DNA from: Lachnospiraceae bacterium
Lineage (GTDB): Bacteria > Bacillota > Clostridia > Lachnospirales > Lachnospiraceae
Assembly: GCA_028689585.1 (NCBI GenBank)
Contig: JAQVCW010000001.1
Span: 469,202 to 533,201 of the forward strand
Reading direction: 5' to 3'
DNA length: 64,000 nt
How positions within the stretch are numbered: the first letter of the stretch is position 1; the number at the start of each line of letters is the position of its first letter. Below the pieces are notes generated by a model that had not been told where the DNA came from, ran no database searches, and saw nothing but the letters and a program-made list of their open reading frames with translations. Shown here piece by piece: positions 7,882 through 17,330 of the stretch. Position numbers and translations under genes: made by a program.

Positions 7882-8865
7882 CTACCAGTATCTCCTGCAG
7901 CGGCGGTGCCGGCAGCGTCTGCGGTACATTTCATCCAGCAGCATGATCTGAATCAGATCCCCCATCCAGTTTTTGTGAGTGGGACGGCAGCCCGGACCGG
8001 GGCACTGCATAGAAAACAGCTCCTGATTTGGTTCCGGTTCTTCCTCCGGATAGACATCTTTCACTCTATCATAAATATCCTCCGCCATTCGTCTTATCAT
8101 CGTCCGGTCCGGATATTCATCAAACATTCTGCTGCCTTCATATTCCAGCTTATCGCACAGCTCACCTACACACTGCTGCACTTCCTGCCCGATACGCGGA
8201 TAAAGCGAACGAAGCCGCTCCCCATCCTGCCATGACAGACGCTCCTCTCTCATAATCCCTTCCGGATTCATGATCGGCACGGAAACCGGAGGCATCTGAT
8301 TCATCGGCATCTGTTCCATCGGCATGCCGTTCGCTGGCATTTGGTTCATCGGCATCTGCTCCATCGGCATGCCGTTCGCTGGCATCTGGTTCACAGGCAT
8401 CTGATCCATCGGCATTCCGTTCGCTGGCATCTGGTTCATCGGCATCTGATCCATTGGCATGCCGTTCGCTGGCATCTGATTCATCGGCATCTGATTCATC
8501 GGCATCCGATCCATTGGCATGCCGTTCACAGGCATCTGGTTCATCGGCATCTGATCCATCGGCATTCCGTTCGCTGGCATCTGGTTCATCGGCATCTGAT
8601 CCATTGGCATGCCGTTCGCTGGCATCTGGTTCATCGGCATCTGATCCATTGGCATGCCGTTCGCTGGCATCCGATTCATCGGCATCTGATTCACGGGTAT
8701 CTCATCCAAGGGCATACTGCCCCCAGATGTTCTATTCATTGAATTTTCATTTTCTGGCATTTTGTCCTGGTATGTTTCTTCTTCCTGCGGCTTCAGGTAA
8801 TTCCAGCCAGTCGGACTAAGGTCGGAAAAATAATAGTTCACTGGAATCTCCTTTCCCTGTATCAC
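7882..8865 (-). CDS. Met/Pro/Asn-rich repeat protein with conserved basic C-terminal domain
   Basis: A 327-residue protein in three parts. Residues 1-55 are a unique polar head. Residues about 56-200 are a low-complexity array of five-residue steps (MPMNQ, MPANG, MPMDQ) that repeat together as a 15-residue, 45-bp unit. Residues about 205-327 are a compact domain with LSWQDGERLRSLYPRIGQEV, YEGSRMFDEYPDRT and a very basic end, MYRRRCRHRRCRRYW. I recall similar tails in small Clostridia proteins of unknown function, perhaps spore-coat related, but nothing here proves that. There is no signal peptide or membrane segment. The start has GGAG upstream. Confidence 0.8.
   Translation of the reverse strand: MIQGKEIPVNYYFSDLSPTGWNYLKPQEEETYQDKMPENENSMNRTSGGSMPLDEIPVNQMPMNRMPANGMPMDQMPMNQMPANGMPMDQMPMNQMPANGMPMDQMPMNQMPVNGMPMDRMPMNQMPMNQMPANGMPMDQMPMNQMPANGMPMDQMPVNQMPANGMPMEQMPMNQMPANGMPMEQMPMNQMPPVSVPIMNPEGIMREERLSWQDGERLRSLYPRIGQEVQQCVGELCDKLEYEGSRMFDEYPDRTMIRRMAEDIYDRVKDVYPEEEPEPNQELFSMQCPGPGCRPTHKNWMGDLIQIMLLDEMYRRRCRHRRCRRYW
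8290..8700 (-). repeat. 45-bp tandem repeat array inside the Met-rich gene
   Basis: Repeated blocks of GGCAT-CTG-TTCAT and GCCGTTCGCT recur with 15- and 45-bp spacing. Adjacent units are nearly identical at DNA level, so copy number is likely to vary between strains. Confidence 0.85.
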
Positions 8866-9066
8866 TATTATTCTATGCAGCGCAGGGCGGCTCGGTTCCT
8901 CCCTAAGCTTTCCGGATTTGGATCTCTTTTCTTTTTGAGGAAGTCCTCCGTGAATTCTTTTCCCTAAATTCCGCCTCTGAAGTTTTTTGGAAATTCTCCC
9001 TCAAGAGTTTCGCTTCAGGAATTTTTGCAAGTTCTTCCTCATAAATTCTTCTTCAGAAGCTTTTCT

Positions 9067-10266
9067 TCAGCAGTTCTTCTTCAACAGTTCATTCAGCAGC
9101 GGCTTCACATGAAGAAATTCCATACAGCTTTCTAATTTCGCTTCTCCGGACTCTGATTTTGCAGTCCCCTCTTCTTCCTGATTTTCCTCAGATTTGACAT
9201 TTATTTTCTTTCTGCTTCGCACCGCCCGGATCAGAATATTTTTGGGCGTATGCTCCATGTCAATAAATTCCAGCACCTGCACCTGATATCCGGCCTCCTC
9301 CAGCCTGGAAGCCCGCAGGCCATCCGTGATCAGCGCCGCCATCCGCTCCTTCAGCAGACCGTATTTCAGTACCGGCTGCAGAATATCGTTCTGAATCTGA
9401 CCATTCAGCTCGTGCTGACAGCAGGGTACCGAAAGGATCGCTCTGGCATTCCATTCCACCGCCTTCGCCAATGCGTAATCCGTGGCAGTATCGCAGGCGT
9501 GGAGCGTCACCACCAGATCCACCTGGCTGACTCCCTCATAATCCGCAATATCCCCTGTAAGAAATTCCAGCTTGTCATAGCCAAATTTATGAGCCAGCGC
9601 ATTGCAGCGCTCTATCACGTCCTCTTTCAGATCCAGTCCGATAATCCGCAGGTCAAACCCTTTTAATTCCCGCAGATAATAATACATGGCAAATGTCAGA
9701 TAGGATTTGCCGCAGCCAAAATCAAGCATGGTCAGTTCCCGGCCTCTGGGAAGCTCCGGCGTGATATCCTCAATAAATTCCAGAAATCGGTTAATCTGGC
9801 GGAATTTGTCATATTTGCTGCGGACAACATTTCCTTCCGCTGTCATCACCCCCAGCTCCACCAGAAACGGCACCGGAATTCCTTCTTCCAGAATATATTT
9901 CTTCTGCCGATTGTGAGAAAGGTCTGCTGCCTCTTTTGGCACCGTATTTTTCTTCTTTTTCACCGTCACCTTTCCCTTTTTGCTCACCAGCACACTGGCG
10001 CTTAGCTGCACGGAATCCGCCTGCATTTGCCGGTAGTCCCGCTCCATCCACACCAAAGCCGCCATAATCAGATCCTCTTTACTGTAATTCTTATGAGTTT
10101 CTTTTTTTCCATCCCAAAATCCGGCCTGAAAGATCAGTTCTCCCTTCAGGAGCATGGGACGCACCTTAATTTTCACTGCTGCCCCGGGATTTTTCACCGA
10201 TGAAAAAACAAGCTGCAGCAGATCCGCATTTAAAATTTCCTGTAATAACAGATTAAATTCTTCCAA
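9067..10266 (-). CDS. Class I SAM-dependent methyltransferase
   Basis: A 399-residue protein. The first about 150 residues are an uncharacterised alpha/beta domain with a Lys-rich loop (KKGKVTVKKKKNTVPKEA). The Rossmann methyltransferase domain follows: motif I LDFGCGKSYLTF near residue 180, acidic motif II IIGLDLKEDVIERC, LTGDIADYEG, and VVTLHACDTATDYAL with SVPCCQHEL. This HACDTATD/PCCQHEL arrangement is typical of the GSTCD/YtxK-like methyltransferase-25 group, whose substrates are mostly unknown, possibly RNA. A charged tail of about 40 residues follows. It stands alone, with a good ribosome site (AGGAGGAA). Confidence 0.85.
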   Translation of the reverse strand: MEEFNLLLQEILNADLLQLVFSSVKNPGAAVKIKVRPMLLKGELIFQAGFWDGKKETHKNYSKEDLIMAALVWMERDYRQMQADSVQLSASVLVSKKGKVTVKKKKNTVPKEAADLSHNRQKKYILEEGIPVPFLVELGVMTAEGNVVRSKYDKFRQINRFLEFIEDITPELPRGRELTMLDFGCGKSYLTFAMYYYLRELKGFDLRIIGLDLKEDVIERCNALAHKFGYDKLEFLTGDIADYEGVSQVDLVVTLHACDTATDYALAKAVEWNARAILSVPCCQHELNGQIQNDILQPVLKYGLLKERMAALITDGLRASRLEEAGYQVQVLEFIDMEHTPKNILIRAVRSRKKINVKSEENQEEEGTAKSESGEAKLESCMEFLHVKPLLNELLKKNC

Positions 10267-10373
10267 TCCTTATTCCTCCTGAAAGTGCCCGTTCATCAGG
10301 CAATTACCCACTTATCATACCAGTTTCCACCCAGCTTCACAACGCATAATTTTTTAATCAGTAAATTTAAAAA

Positions 10374-10411
10374 AGCTGCCGCACTAAGTCCTCAGCCTTA
10401 GTACAGCAGCT
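10374..10411 (-). terminator. Terminator of the DUF5107-TPR gene
   Basis: On the minus strand an AGCTGCTGTACTAAG stem pairs with CTTAGTGCGGCAGCT and is followed by a T-run, 12 bp after the stop codon. Confidence 0.8.
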
Positions 10412-10422
10412 CCCATTAAAAT

Positions 10423-13400
10423 TTATTTCTGTGCCAGACCTCTCAGATACAACTGTGCCTTCTGGTGATACGGATCCAGTTCCAGAGCCTTCTTCAGATT
10501 TTCTTCGGCTTCCTCATCCATTCCCAGTCCCAGCTTTCCAAGTCCCATAAGGTAATAGCAGTGCGCTTTATTTTTCTTTGTAAAGTCTTCCTCAAAGATC
10601 AGCAGATCCGGATAGGATACCGCAAAATAATCCATTTTTATCTGATCATAGATATGCGCTTCTCCATAACCGGTCAGCTTGTAGAATCTGGAATAGGCTT
10701 CCCTCTTCTCCTGCCGTTTCTCCAGTGCCAATCCCTGATACAAAATCATATCGGCCGGCTGATCATTATAGAACATCATGCCTGCCGGTTCCCCGACTCC
10801 CGCACTCGCCAGTTCAAATGCCTCTTCTGCCTGTGCCTCATTGCCCAGTGCGCTCTGCGCTATGCCGAGATAATAGTAAATATGATTGTCCTTGGTTCCT
10901 TCCAGCTTTCCTTCACCCAGATTTTCCGGATATACCAGTGCCTTTTCCAGCAGTTCTTTTGCTTCCTGCGCATCCCCATTGTTCAGCGCAATCTTCGCCA
11001 GCTCCGTCAGCGCCGTAGTGTACTGGGTGGTTGCCTTGCCTTCTCCGCCCTCCCATGGATGGAATTTGCGGTTCATCAGCAATTCATAGGCTTTTTCATA
11101 ATTTCCAAGGAAATTCTGCAGCGTAATATATTCAATAAATACATCATCTCTTTTTACAAAGGTATCTGAATACTTTTCATAGAAAGCCAGCCGTTCTTCT
11201 GCCGGCATTTCCAGTTTTTTATACAACTGATCCAGCTCCAGGAAAACCCGTGCATCTCCTGTATCCAGCGCAAATGCCTTTTCCAGCACTGTCTTTGCCT
11301 CTGCCGGCATCTGGAATTTATTATAGTATACCAGAGACAGGTTGCGAAGTACCGTCGGGAAAGAAGAATCCAGCTCTGCGGATTGCTCCCAGCAGCTTTT
11401 TGCCCTGTCATACTGCTGTTTATCGTACCAGAGATTACCCAGATAATAAAATGCTTTCGGCAGATCCGGACACAGCTTCGCCGCCAGCTCCAGTGCCTTT
11501 TTATCCTCCAGACGATTGGGGAAGCAGCAGTAAGGATCCGCCTGATCTCCCTGTTTTATCATTTCCTTTGCCTCATCCGTCCTGCCAAGCTTCGCCAGAC
11601 AGACACTGCGGTAATAGTAGATCATAGGCCAGGTTTCATCACAAATCTCCAGCATTTCCAATGCCTCCTGGAAGAAACCGCCTTCCATATAGTCCAGAGC
11701 CGCCTGAATAAAGTTCTGATGGAAATCACGCATCAGTCCCTTCAGCTCCTTCTTCTTCTCACTCTGTTCTTCTGGCGCCGCCATCCGGATTTCCTCAAAA
11801 CGGGATACATAATCAAAGGCGTCTGTCTTCTTATTTTCCGCGATCCAGTCCAGTGCCTCTTTTTCCCGGCCCAGCTTCCGCAGGATAACCGCCTTTAATC
11901 CTCTGGCCTTGATGTTATGGCTGTTTTTCACCAGGCCCTTTTCCACCAGTTCCAGCGCTGCCGCAAATTCCTTTTTCCCTGCCGCGATGGCTGCCAGGAA
12001 ATAGAAGGACATTTCCTGCTGCTCATTAGACCAGGCCGCCTTGAAAAATGCGTCATAGGCTTGCTCGAACCGCTCCTGATAGAACAGGGTAAGTCCCAGA
12101 TCATAGTATGCCTCGCTGTTGTAAGGATTTGGATTTTTCCAGGTCATGCGCTCCAGCGCTTTTCTGAAATATTTTTCGCTCTCCGTGAACAGTCCTCTTC
12201 GCAGCAGCAGACAGCCGTATGCAGTATTGAGACGGATATCTCCCCCGTCCCGTTTCAGACCTTCCAGATAATAATCATCCGGACGATAAGTTGCATGACG
12301 GTACTGCTCGATATGAAGACCGGTCAGGTACAGTTCTTCACAGGTCATAATATCTTCCGGTGCCTTGGCAGCCTGAGCCGGCTTTGGCAGCTCCGGAATT
12401 TTTTCTTCCAGCGGGGTGAAGGAAACCAGTTCCCGGCCGTCTGCATTTACCACGCGGACGGTGACATCGGTTTCTTTGATTTTCATTTGGCACGGGCTGG
12501 TTTCTGCAGGCGCTTTCTCCCCGTCCAGCCGCAGCGGAACCTTTTTCTCATACACTGCCTCCGGAGAGATCGTAGCCGTCTCTTCATAAACAGGCGTTCC
12601 CTTTACCTCCAGAATTACCTTTGCGTCCTTCTCCTCGCCCGTGGTATAGACGCACAAGGACACCTGATCCTCCTGGATTTCCATATTTACCATGGCATCT
12701 ACCGTCGCGTTTTTCACATAGCCGACTTTTTTGTACGGCATGAAATACTGCTTAAAGGTCTTTTCTTCAAATGGCTTCAGCCAGGTAAAATCAGGCTGAT
12801 TGTCTGTAAATACCCCTGTCATCAATTCAATATAAGGTCCGTCCTCGTCGGTCAGATTCTTGTCCCATGCCTTTCCAAAATCACCGCAGCCCCAGGTCCA
12901 CTGCTTCTTTCCCGGAGAAATATGATGGTCCGCCACATGGAGAATACCGGCTTCCACACCGTAATCATAGCCGCCCACAAAATCAAAATCCGATTTTTCC
13001 GCCATATAGGAGGTTGGCACCGGAATATTTTTATACCTGGAAATATCCACACCCTCGCTGTAATCATGTTTATAATAAACTCCGGTGGCGATGGGAAATT
13101 TGGAAACATCCCGTTTTCCGTGATCCATCACTGCATGTACATCCGGCGGAAATACAGACTGGGTATTTTCATTTACCGGAACTGCCGGATTGGCCCACCA
13201 CAGAAATGTCTGAGGCATTGGTGTCCGATTGTACAACTGCCCTCTGATCTCAATGTACGCTTTGTCGGGATACAGCGTAAAAGACGCAATTCCCTTTGTC
13301 CCATACATCTGATCCACGTCATTCACCATCACCGTCTTGCTGCCGTCCTCATGCTCGCTCACCTGATAATCCACCGGCTGATAGGTAGTCGGACGATGAT

Positions 13401-13773
13401 GCTGAGGCCAGTTAAATTCGATACCGCCGGAAATCCACGGACCGGTCAGCCCTACCAGCGCCGGCTTGATCACATGATTGTAATAAACAAAGTCATAATC
13501 ATTGGTCTTATCATAGGCACGCTGGATTCTTCCTCCAAGCTGAGGCAGGATCATCACCTTAATATATTGATTTTCCAGATAAACTGCCTTCCATGCCTTA
13601 TCGTGTTTTTCATCAGACAGCGTTTCGATGACCGGATAAGGATACACCCTTCCTGAACTCCCCTGATAAACCCGCTTTTCTGAAAAAATTGGATTTTTTT
13701 CCGCCTCTCCGATTTCATAAGTCGGAATAATAACCTCTTCCTCCCAGACCTTTGTTCCAAATTCCTGATCCAT
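10423..13773 (-). CDS. DUF5107 and tetratricopeptide-repeat protein
   Basis: A 1116-residue, apparently cytoplasmic protein. Residues about 20-320 form the DUF5107 domain, a galactose-mutarotase-like beta sandwich common beside sugar-catabolism genes (VMILPQLGGRIQRAYDK, GGIEFNWPQHHRP, WWANPAVPVN). From about residue 510 to the end lie many TPR helices (for example AYYDLGLTLFYQERFEQAYD and AFYYLGNLWYDKQQYDRAKS). I chose the ATG at 13773 because AGGAGG lies 8 bp upstream; an in-frame ATG at 13848 adds only a basic, low-complexity stretch. A divergent AraC gene starts 270 bp away and probably regulates it. The domain suggests carbohydrate binding or processing; the reaction is not known. Confidence 0.85.
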   Translation of the reverse strand: MDQEFGTKVWEEEVIIPTYEIGEAEKNPIFSEKRVYQGSSGRVYPYPVIETLSDEKHDKAWKAVYLENQYIKVMILPQLGGRIQRAYDKTNDYDFVYYNHVIKPALVGLTGPWISGGIEFNWPQHHRPTTYQPVDYQVSEHEDGSKTVMVNDVDQMYGTKGIASFTLYPDKAYIEIRGQLYNRTPMPQTFLWWANPAVPVNENTQSVFPPDVHAVMDHGKRDVSKFPIATGVYYKHDYSEGVDISRYKNIPVPTSYMAEKSDFDFVGGYDYGVEAGILHVADHHISPGKKQWTWGCGDFGKAWDKNLTDEDGPYIELMTGVFTDNQPDFTWLKPFEEKTFKQYFMPYKKVGYVKNATVDAMVNMEIQEDQVSLCVYTTGEEKDAKVILEVKGTPVYEETATISPEAVYEKKVPLRLDGEKAPAETSPCQMKIKETDVTVRVVNADGRELVSFTPLEEKIPELPKPAQAAKAPEDIMTCEELYLTGLHIEQYRHATYRPDDYYLEGLKRDGGDIRLNTAYGCLLLRRGLFTESEKYFRKALERMTWKNPNPYNSEAYYDLGLTLFYQERFEQAYDAFFKAAWSNEQQEMSFYFLAAIAAGKKEFAAALELVEKGLVKNSHNIKARGLKAVILRKLGREKEALDWIAENKKTDAFDYVSRFEEIRMAAPEEQSEKKKELKGLMRDFHQNFIQAALDYMEGGFFQEALEMLEICDETWPMIYYYRSVCLAKLGRTDEAKEMIKQGDQADPYCCFPNRLEDKKALELAAKLCPDLPKAFYYLGNLWYDKQQYDRAKSCWEQSAELDSSFPTVLRNLSLVYYNKFQMPAEAKTVLEKAFALDTGDARVFLELDQLYKKLEMPAEERLAFYEKYSDTFVKRDDVFIEYITLQNFLGNYEKAYELLMNRKFHPWEGGEGKATTQYTTALTELAKIALNNGDAQEAKELLEKALVYPENLGEGKLEGTKDNHIYYYLGIAQSALGNEAQAEEAFELASAGVGEPAGMMFYNDQPADMILYQGLALEKRQEKREAYSRFYKLTGYGEAHIYDQIKMDYFAVSYPDLLIFEEDFTKKNKAHCYYLMGLGKLGLGMDEEAEENLKKALELDPYHQKAQLYLRGLAQK

Positions 13774-13968
13774 TTTTGGCACCTCCTGATTTTCTATTAT
13801 AAATTTAATTTTAACTTTTTTTGTTTTCCTGATATTCTCTTTCCACATTTTTCTACTCTCTTAGTATACTTTCTTTCCTCTTCATTTTCATTCTCAATAA
13901 TTGGCATAATATTTCAAAAAATTGCTATTATTTTTCTTTTTTCAAGGCAATCCGTTTTTTATAAAACA

Positions 13969-13997
13969 TTGACTTTTACCATATTTTCATCTATATT
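13969..13997 (+). promoter_or_regulatory. Candidate sigma-A promoter of the AraC gene
   Basis: TTGACT (13969-13974) and TATATT (13992-13997) are spaced by 17 bp, 45 bp before the AraC start, inside an AT-rich divergent region. Confidence 0.55.
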
Positions 13998-14042
13998 AAG
14001 AAATGAATAGATTTCAAAAAATCATCACAAAGGAGACTCTCT

Positions 14043-14882
14043 ATGAACATCCGTGAATCAGGTATTTCAGATACCTCTGTCCGTTATATTCATGCTCCCA
14101 GCGTCACCGCACAGCAGACTTTTTTCTGCGCTCTTTACGGCGGACATTATCAGTGCGACAGCACTTACCGCCTTGCCCGTTCCAATTTCAACAATTTTTT
14201 GCTGTTTCACGTTCTGGATGGTTCCGGCTATCTGGAAGCAGAGCAAAAAAAATACACCTTTCGCCAAGGTGATACTGTTTTTATCGACTGTGATAAGCCT
14301 CATGTATATGGAACCTCCTCCAGTCTGGATTTTCTCTGGATCCATTTTAACGGAGCCACTTCCAGGCAGTATTTTGAGCTGGCCCAGGCCCGGGAAAATC
14401 CCATTTTCCACATAAAGGAGCAGATGCAGATCAGCAGTTGTCTGCAGAAGGTGCTGGACTGCATGAAAAATGGTGCCGCAGAGCATGAAGCACTGACTTC
14501 CCGTTACCTTGTGCAGATCCTCACCTATGTCCTCACCAGCCGTTCCGATCAGAAGGGAACCTCTGCCAAGGCATCTACCGTGGAGGAAATTCAGACATAT
14601 ATTAATCAAAATCTCAAACAGCCTCTGACGATCGAAGACATGTCCTCCCGCGCCAGTCTGAGTCCCTATCATTTTATCCGGGTATTCAAGCAGGAAACGG
14701 GCTACACGCCCCATGAGTACATTTTAAATGCCAGAATTCATGCTGCCAGACTCTATCTGAAATCTCCCAATATGTCCGTAAAAGAAATCGGATATCTCTG
14801 CGGATTTTCCAGCGAGAGCAGCTTTTGCACCACCTTTAAGAATCTCACCGGAACGACGCCCAGCGCCTACCGTGAAAGTTGA
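14043..14882 (+). CDS. AraC-family transcriptional regulator with cupin sensor domain
   Basis: A 279-residue protein. Residues about 15-150 fit an AraC-type cupin that binds a small sugar-like ligand (FHVLDGSGYLEAEQKKYTF, DTVFIDCDKPHVYGT). Residues about 180-279 hold two helix-turn-helix motifs (IEDMSSRASLSPYHFIRVFK and VKEIGYLCGFSSESSFCTTF) and end in TGTTPSAYRES. AAAGGAG lies 8 bp before the ATG. It is divergent from the DUF5107-TPR gene, which is its likely target. Its ligand is unknown. Confidence 0.9.
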   Translation: MNIRESGISDTSVRYIHAPSVTAQQTFFCALYGGHYQCDSTYRLARSNFNNFLLFHVLDGSGYLEAEQKKYTFRQGDTVFIDCDKPHVYGTSSSLDFLWIHFNGATSRQYFELAQARENPIFHIKEQMQISSCLQKVLDCMKNGAAEHEALTSRYLVQILTYVLTSRSDQKGTSAKASTVEEIQTYINQNLKQPLTIEDMSSRASLSPYHFIRVFKQETGYTPHEYILNARIHAARLYLKSPNMSVKEIGYLCGFSSESSFCTTFKNLTGTTPSAYRES

Positions 14883-14903
14883 TCCGGTTTTCGCAGCGCA
14901 CCT

Positions 14904-15512
14904 TTATCCCTGCCTTTTTTCTCTGCGGTGCGCGCAGTTAATGGCGGAGCAGTCAGCACAATTATGCTCTGCCTTCATCATGGACGTATCCTCCGTCAGC
15001 AAAAATGCAATGGCAGATGATTTCACCGGATCGAACATAAATCCTTCCGAAATGCGGATGCCAAACCGTTCTCCCTCTACCGCATCATATATGGTTTTCT
15101 GCATCTCCATAGGCATACCTTCCGGTGCCTCCAGGCGTTTTGCAATTCCGGTTCCATGCTCCCTGCAATATTGCTTTACCCGGTCCCGGATTTCTTGTTC
15201 CATAGAAAAAAGAGCCGCATCAGCCGCTGCATCCACCAGCATTCCCTTTACATAATCCCCCTGGTCAAATGCTTTCGTGCTGAGCTGTTCCGGCCTCTTT
15301 CCAATGGTCGCAAACACATAAAGAGCAGGTTGATTCTGCTGCGGGAGCATTCCCTCCCGCAGCAGAATCATCGGACTGCAAATCCGCAGGATCTCTTCTC
15401 GGATTTCCTCATACTCTTCCTCAAAAGTCGCGAATGCCTCACTTTCCGGTCCGCATCCCAACTGCCCGAATACTTCTTCTTTTGAAATATGAAGTGAAAT
15501 CCCCATTGTCAT
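14904..15512 (-). CDS. MetH activation-domain-like protein of a corrinoid methyltransferase cluster
   Basis: A 202-residue protein that resembles the vitamin-B12-dependent methionine synthase activation domain: an acidic helical N-terminus, FATIGKRPEQLSTKAFDQGD, the long helix DAAADAALFSMEQEIRDRVK, and a RFGIRISEGFMFDPVKSSAI segment near the end. The C-terminus carries three closely spaced cysteines (HNCADCSAINCAHRR), which could bind metal. It lies 29 bp after the corrinoid-protein gene and is the last of the cluster. In MetH this domain positions SAM for reductive methylation of cob(II)alamin; a similar repair or binding role here is inference. Confidence 0.75.
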   Translation of the reverse strand: MTMGISLHISKEEVFGQLGCGPESEAFATFEEEYEEIREEILRICSPMILLREGMLPQQNQPALYVFATIGKRPEQLSTKAFDQGDYVKGMLVDAAADAALFSMEQEIRDRVKQYCREHGTGIAKRLEAPEGMPMEMQKTIYDAVEGERFGIRISEGFMFDPVKSSAIAFLLTEDTSMMKAEHNCADCSAINCAHRREKRQG

Positions 15513-15541
15513 TCCCCCGCTATTTTCTCAGGTAAGCTTTC

Positions 15542-16186
15542 TCAAGCAGTCTTTTTCTTCACGATTTCCCTGGCTTTATCCGCCGCTGATGCCGCATCCA
15601 TTGTATAATAATCCGCTCCGATCTCCTCTGCAAATTCGCTGGTCACCGGCGCACCGCCAATCATGACGATATATTTCTCACGCAGATTTTTCTCCTTCAG
15701 CAGATCGATCAGTTCCTTCATGCTCGGCATGGTGGTGGATAGCAGCGCTGACATACCGATGATATCCGCTCCCACTTCTTCCGCTTTCTCCAGGAATGCT
15801 TCTGCCGTCACATCCACTCCCATATCATAGATTTCAAAGCCAACGCCTTTAAGCATCATGGCTGTCAGATTTTTGCCGATATCATGCAGGTCGCCCTTTA
15901 CCGTTCCGATCACAATACGGCCGATGGGTTCATTCCCCACCTCGACCAGCTTCGGCTCCAGGATAGAGAGCCCTGCGCTCATGGCCCGGGCAGCGATCAG
16001 TACCTCCGGTACAAATACTTCATTCCTTTTGAATTTTCCTCCGATTACACCCATTCCGGCCAGCAGGCCATCATTTAATATGCTCTTGGGATCCAGTCCT
16101 TCCTCTAACGCCTGGCTCACCAGGGCCTTTACCGTTTTGCTTTTTCCTTTTTGCAGATATTCCGAAATTTCCGCTAATGTTGACAT
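15542..16186 (-). CDS. Corrinoid (B12-binding) methyl-carrier protein
   Basis: A 214-residue protein of the MtaC/MtbC type. Residues 1-85 are the helical cap domain (LDPKSILNDGLLAGMGVIGG, FVPEVLIAARAM). Residues 90-214 are the Rossmann B12 domain, with the lower cobalt ligand His101 in GDLHDIGKN and later MSALLSTTM and GGAPVTSEFAEEIGADYY. The length and motifs fit the family well. It carries a methyl group between a substrate methyltransferase and an acceptor methyltransferase. I chose the ATG at 16186 with AAAGGGG upstream; longer in-frame starts overlap the upstream UroD gene. Confidence 0.92.
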   Translation of the reverse strand: MSTLAEISEYLQKGKSKTVKALVSQALEEGLDPKSILNDGLLAGMGVIGGKFKRNEVFVPEVLIAARAMSAGLSILEPKLVEVGNEPIGRIVIGTVKGDLHDIGKNLTAMMLKGVGFEIYDMGVDVTAEAFLEKAEEVGADIIGMSALLSTTMPSMKELIDLLKEKNLREKYIVMIGGAPVTSEFAEEIGADYYTMDAASAADKAREIVKKKTA

Positions 16187-16248
16187 CTTGTTTTTCCCCT
16201 TTCTTTTCCCGAAATTATTTACCGTGCGTTCCTCCGGCAGACAGAACG

Positions 16249-17256
16249 TCATCTCCCGGCAAACTTCTTCGCCGCCTCGAAAAATGCATCCAGATTTTCC
16301 ATCGAAGTCTGGGGCGGAATATCGCATCCGCTGGCAAGCACAAAGTTTTTATATTTACTGCACCGCTCCAGCAGCGCAAGCGTTTTCTGTTCGATCGCCT
16401 CCGGCGTACCGCTTCGGATCACTCCCACCGGATCAATGTTTCCAATGACCATTCGGTCTGACGGCAGCACTTTCAGGGCTTCCTCCAGATCTATGGCATT
16501 TCCAAAGCTGTATGCCCTCACATTCAAATCCCCAATCTCTTTCATCAGAGGAACTACCATACCGCAATTATGATACAGGAATAAAAATGTTTCATCCTCC
16601 ACTGCACTGCGGATCCGTTCTACATACGGATTGGAAAATTCTTCAATCATCGATGGGGAAAGCAGTCCTGCAGCAGGCTCTGCCATGGCGATTCCATTAG
16701 CCCCGGCTGCCTTCAGCGCCTTTGCATACTCAATTAAAAATGTAGTTGCTTTTTCCAGGACCATCTCCACCAGCTCCGGATCATCGTAGCAGAGAACCAT
16801 AATTTCCGTCATATCCAGCAGCCGGCCGGCCAGCGAATAGGGACCGATGATGCCCGCCAGCACCGGCCGGTCTGTAACAAGTTCGGCCGCCTCCCGGATG
16901 CCCTCAATGCACTCTCCGGTCCGGCCTGCTCCCACTTCCGGTACCTGCAGGGCCTTTGCCTCTTCTTCATCATGAATCAGCGCTTCATGCAGCGTTGGTA
17001 TTTCATTGCTGCTGTAAATCACATGACCTCCGAACGCCTCTGCCTCTACGGAAAGATCCATCAGGCTGAAGGATACCCCCGTATCAAATCTCCGGGCAAT
17101 GGCCTCTATACAAAGTGCCTGATTGTGACCGCTTCTGACCAGCTCTTCCACCGTTTTCCCTATCAACTGGGTTCCGGGAAATGACAGAATTGGCATAGGA
17201 CGCTTCTCATCACTCTCCATATACTTTCTGAACCATTCATCCATATTTATTTTCAT
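16249..17256 (-). CDS. UroD-family corrinoid methyltransferase (MtaA/CmuA-like)
   Basis: A 335-residue TIM-barrel protein of the uroporphyrinogen-decarboxylase superfamily. Visible segments are PILSFPGTQLIGKTVEEL near the N-terminus, AGIIGPYSLAGRLLDMTE, NGIAMAEPAAGLLSPSMIEE, FLFLYHNCGM and VIGNIDPVGVIRSGTPE. The late His-x-Cys region (YHNCGM) and the ASGCDIPP motif match zinc-binding MtaA/MtbA-type enzymes, which move methyl groups between a corrinoid protein and a thiol or other acceptor. It lies between another UroD-type gene (74 bp) and the corrinoid gene (62 bp). It is the better candidate for the acceptor-side enzyme. Confidence 0.85.
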   Translation of the reverse strand: MKINMDEWFRKYMESDEKRPMPILSFPGTQLIGKTVEELVRSGHNQALCIEAIARRFDTGVSFSLMDLSVEAEAFGGHVIYSSNEIPTLHEALIHDEEEAKALQVPEVGAGRTGECIEGIREAAELVTDRPVLAGIIGPYSLAGRLLDMTEIMVLCYDDPELVEMVLEKATTFLIEYAKALKAAGANGIAMAEPAAGLLSPSMIEEFSNPYVERIRSAVEDETFLFLYHNCGMVVPLMKEIGDLNVRAYSFGNAIDLEEALKVLPSDRMVIGNIDPVGVIRSGTPEAIEQKTLALLERCSKYKNFVLASGCDIPPQTSMENLDAFFEAAKKFAGR

Positions 17257-17330
17257 TTTATTTTCCGTCCTTTCACATCAGACTCTGTTGTCATCCATCA
17301 TGCTGTGCCCTCACAGATCAGGGGCAAAAA

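Noticed and set aside
8341..8742. A His/Trp-rich repeat frame on the plus strand
   Set aside because: It is the reverse reading of the Met-rich 45-bp array; its regularity comes from the repeat DNA alone.
11917..13656. A 579-residue open frame on the plus strand
   Set aside because: It lies fully antisense to the DUF5107-TPR gene, has no ribosome site and no recognisable domain, and reads as a His/Arg/Leu-rich shadow.
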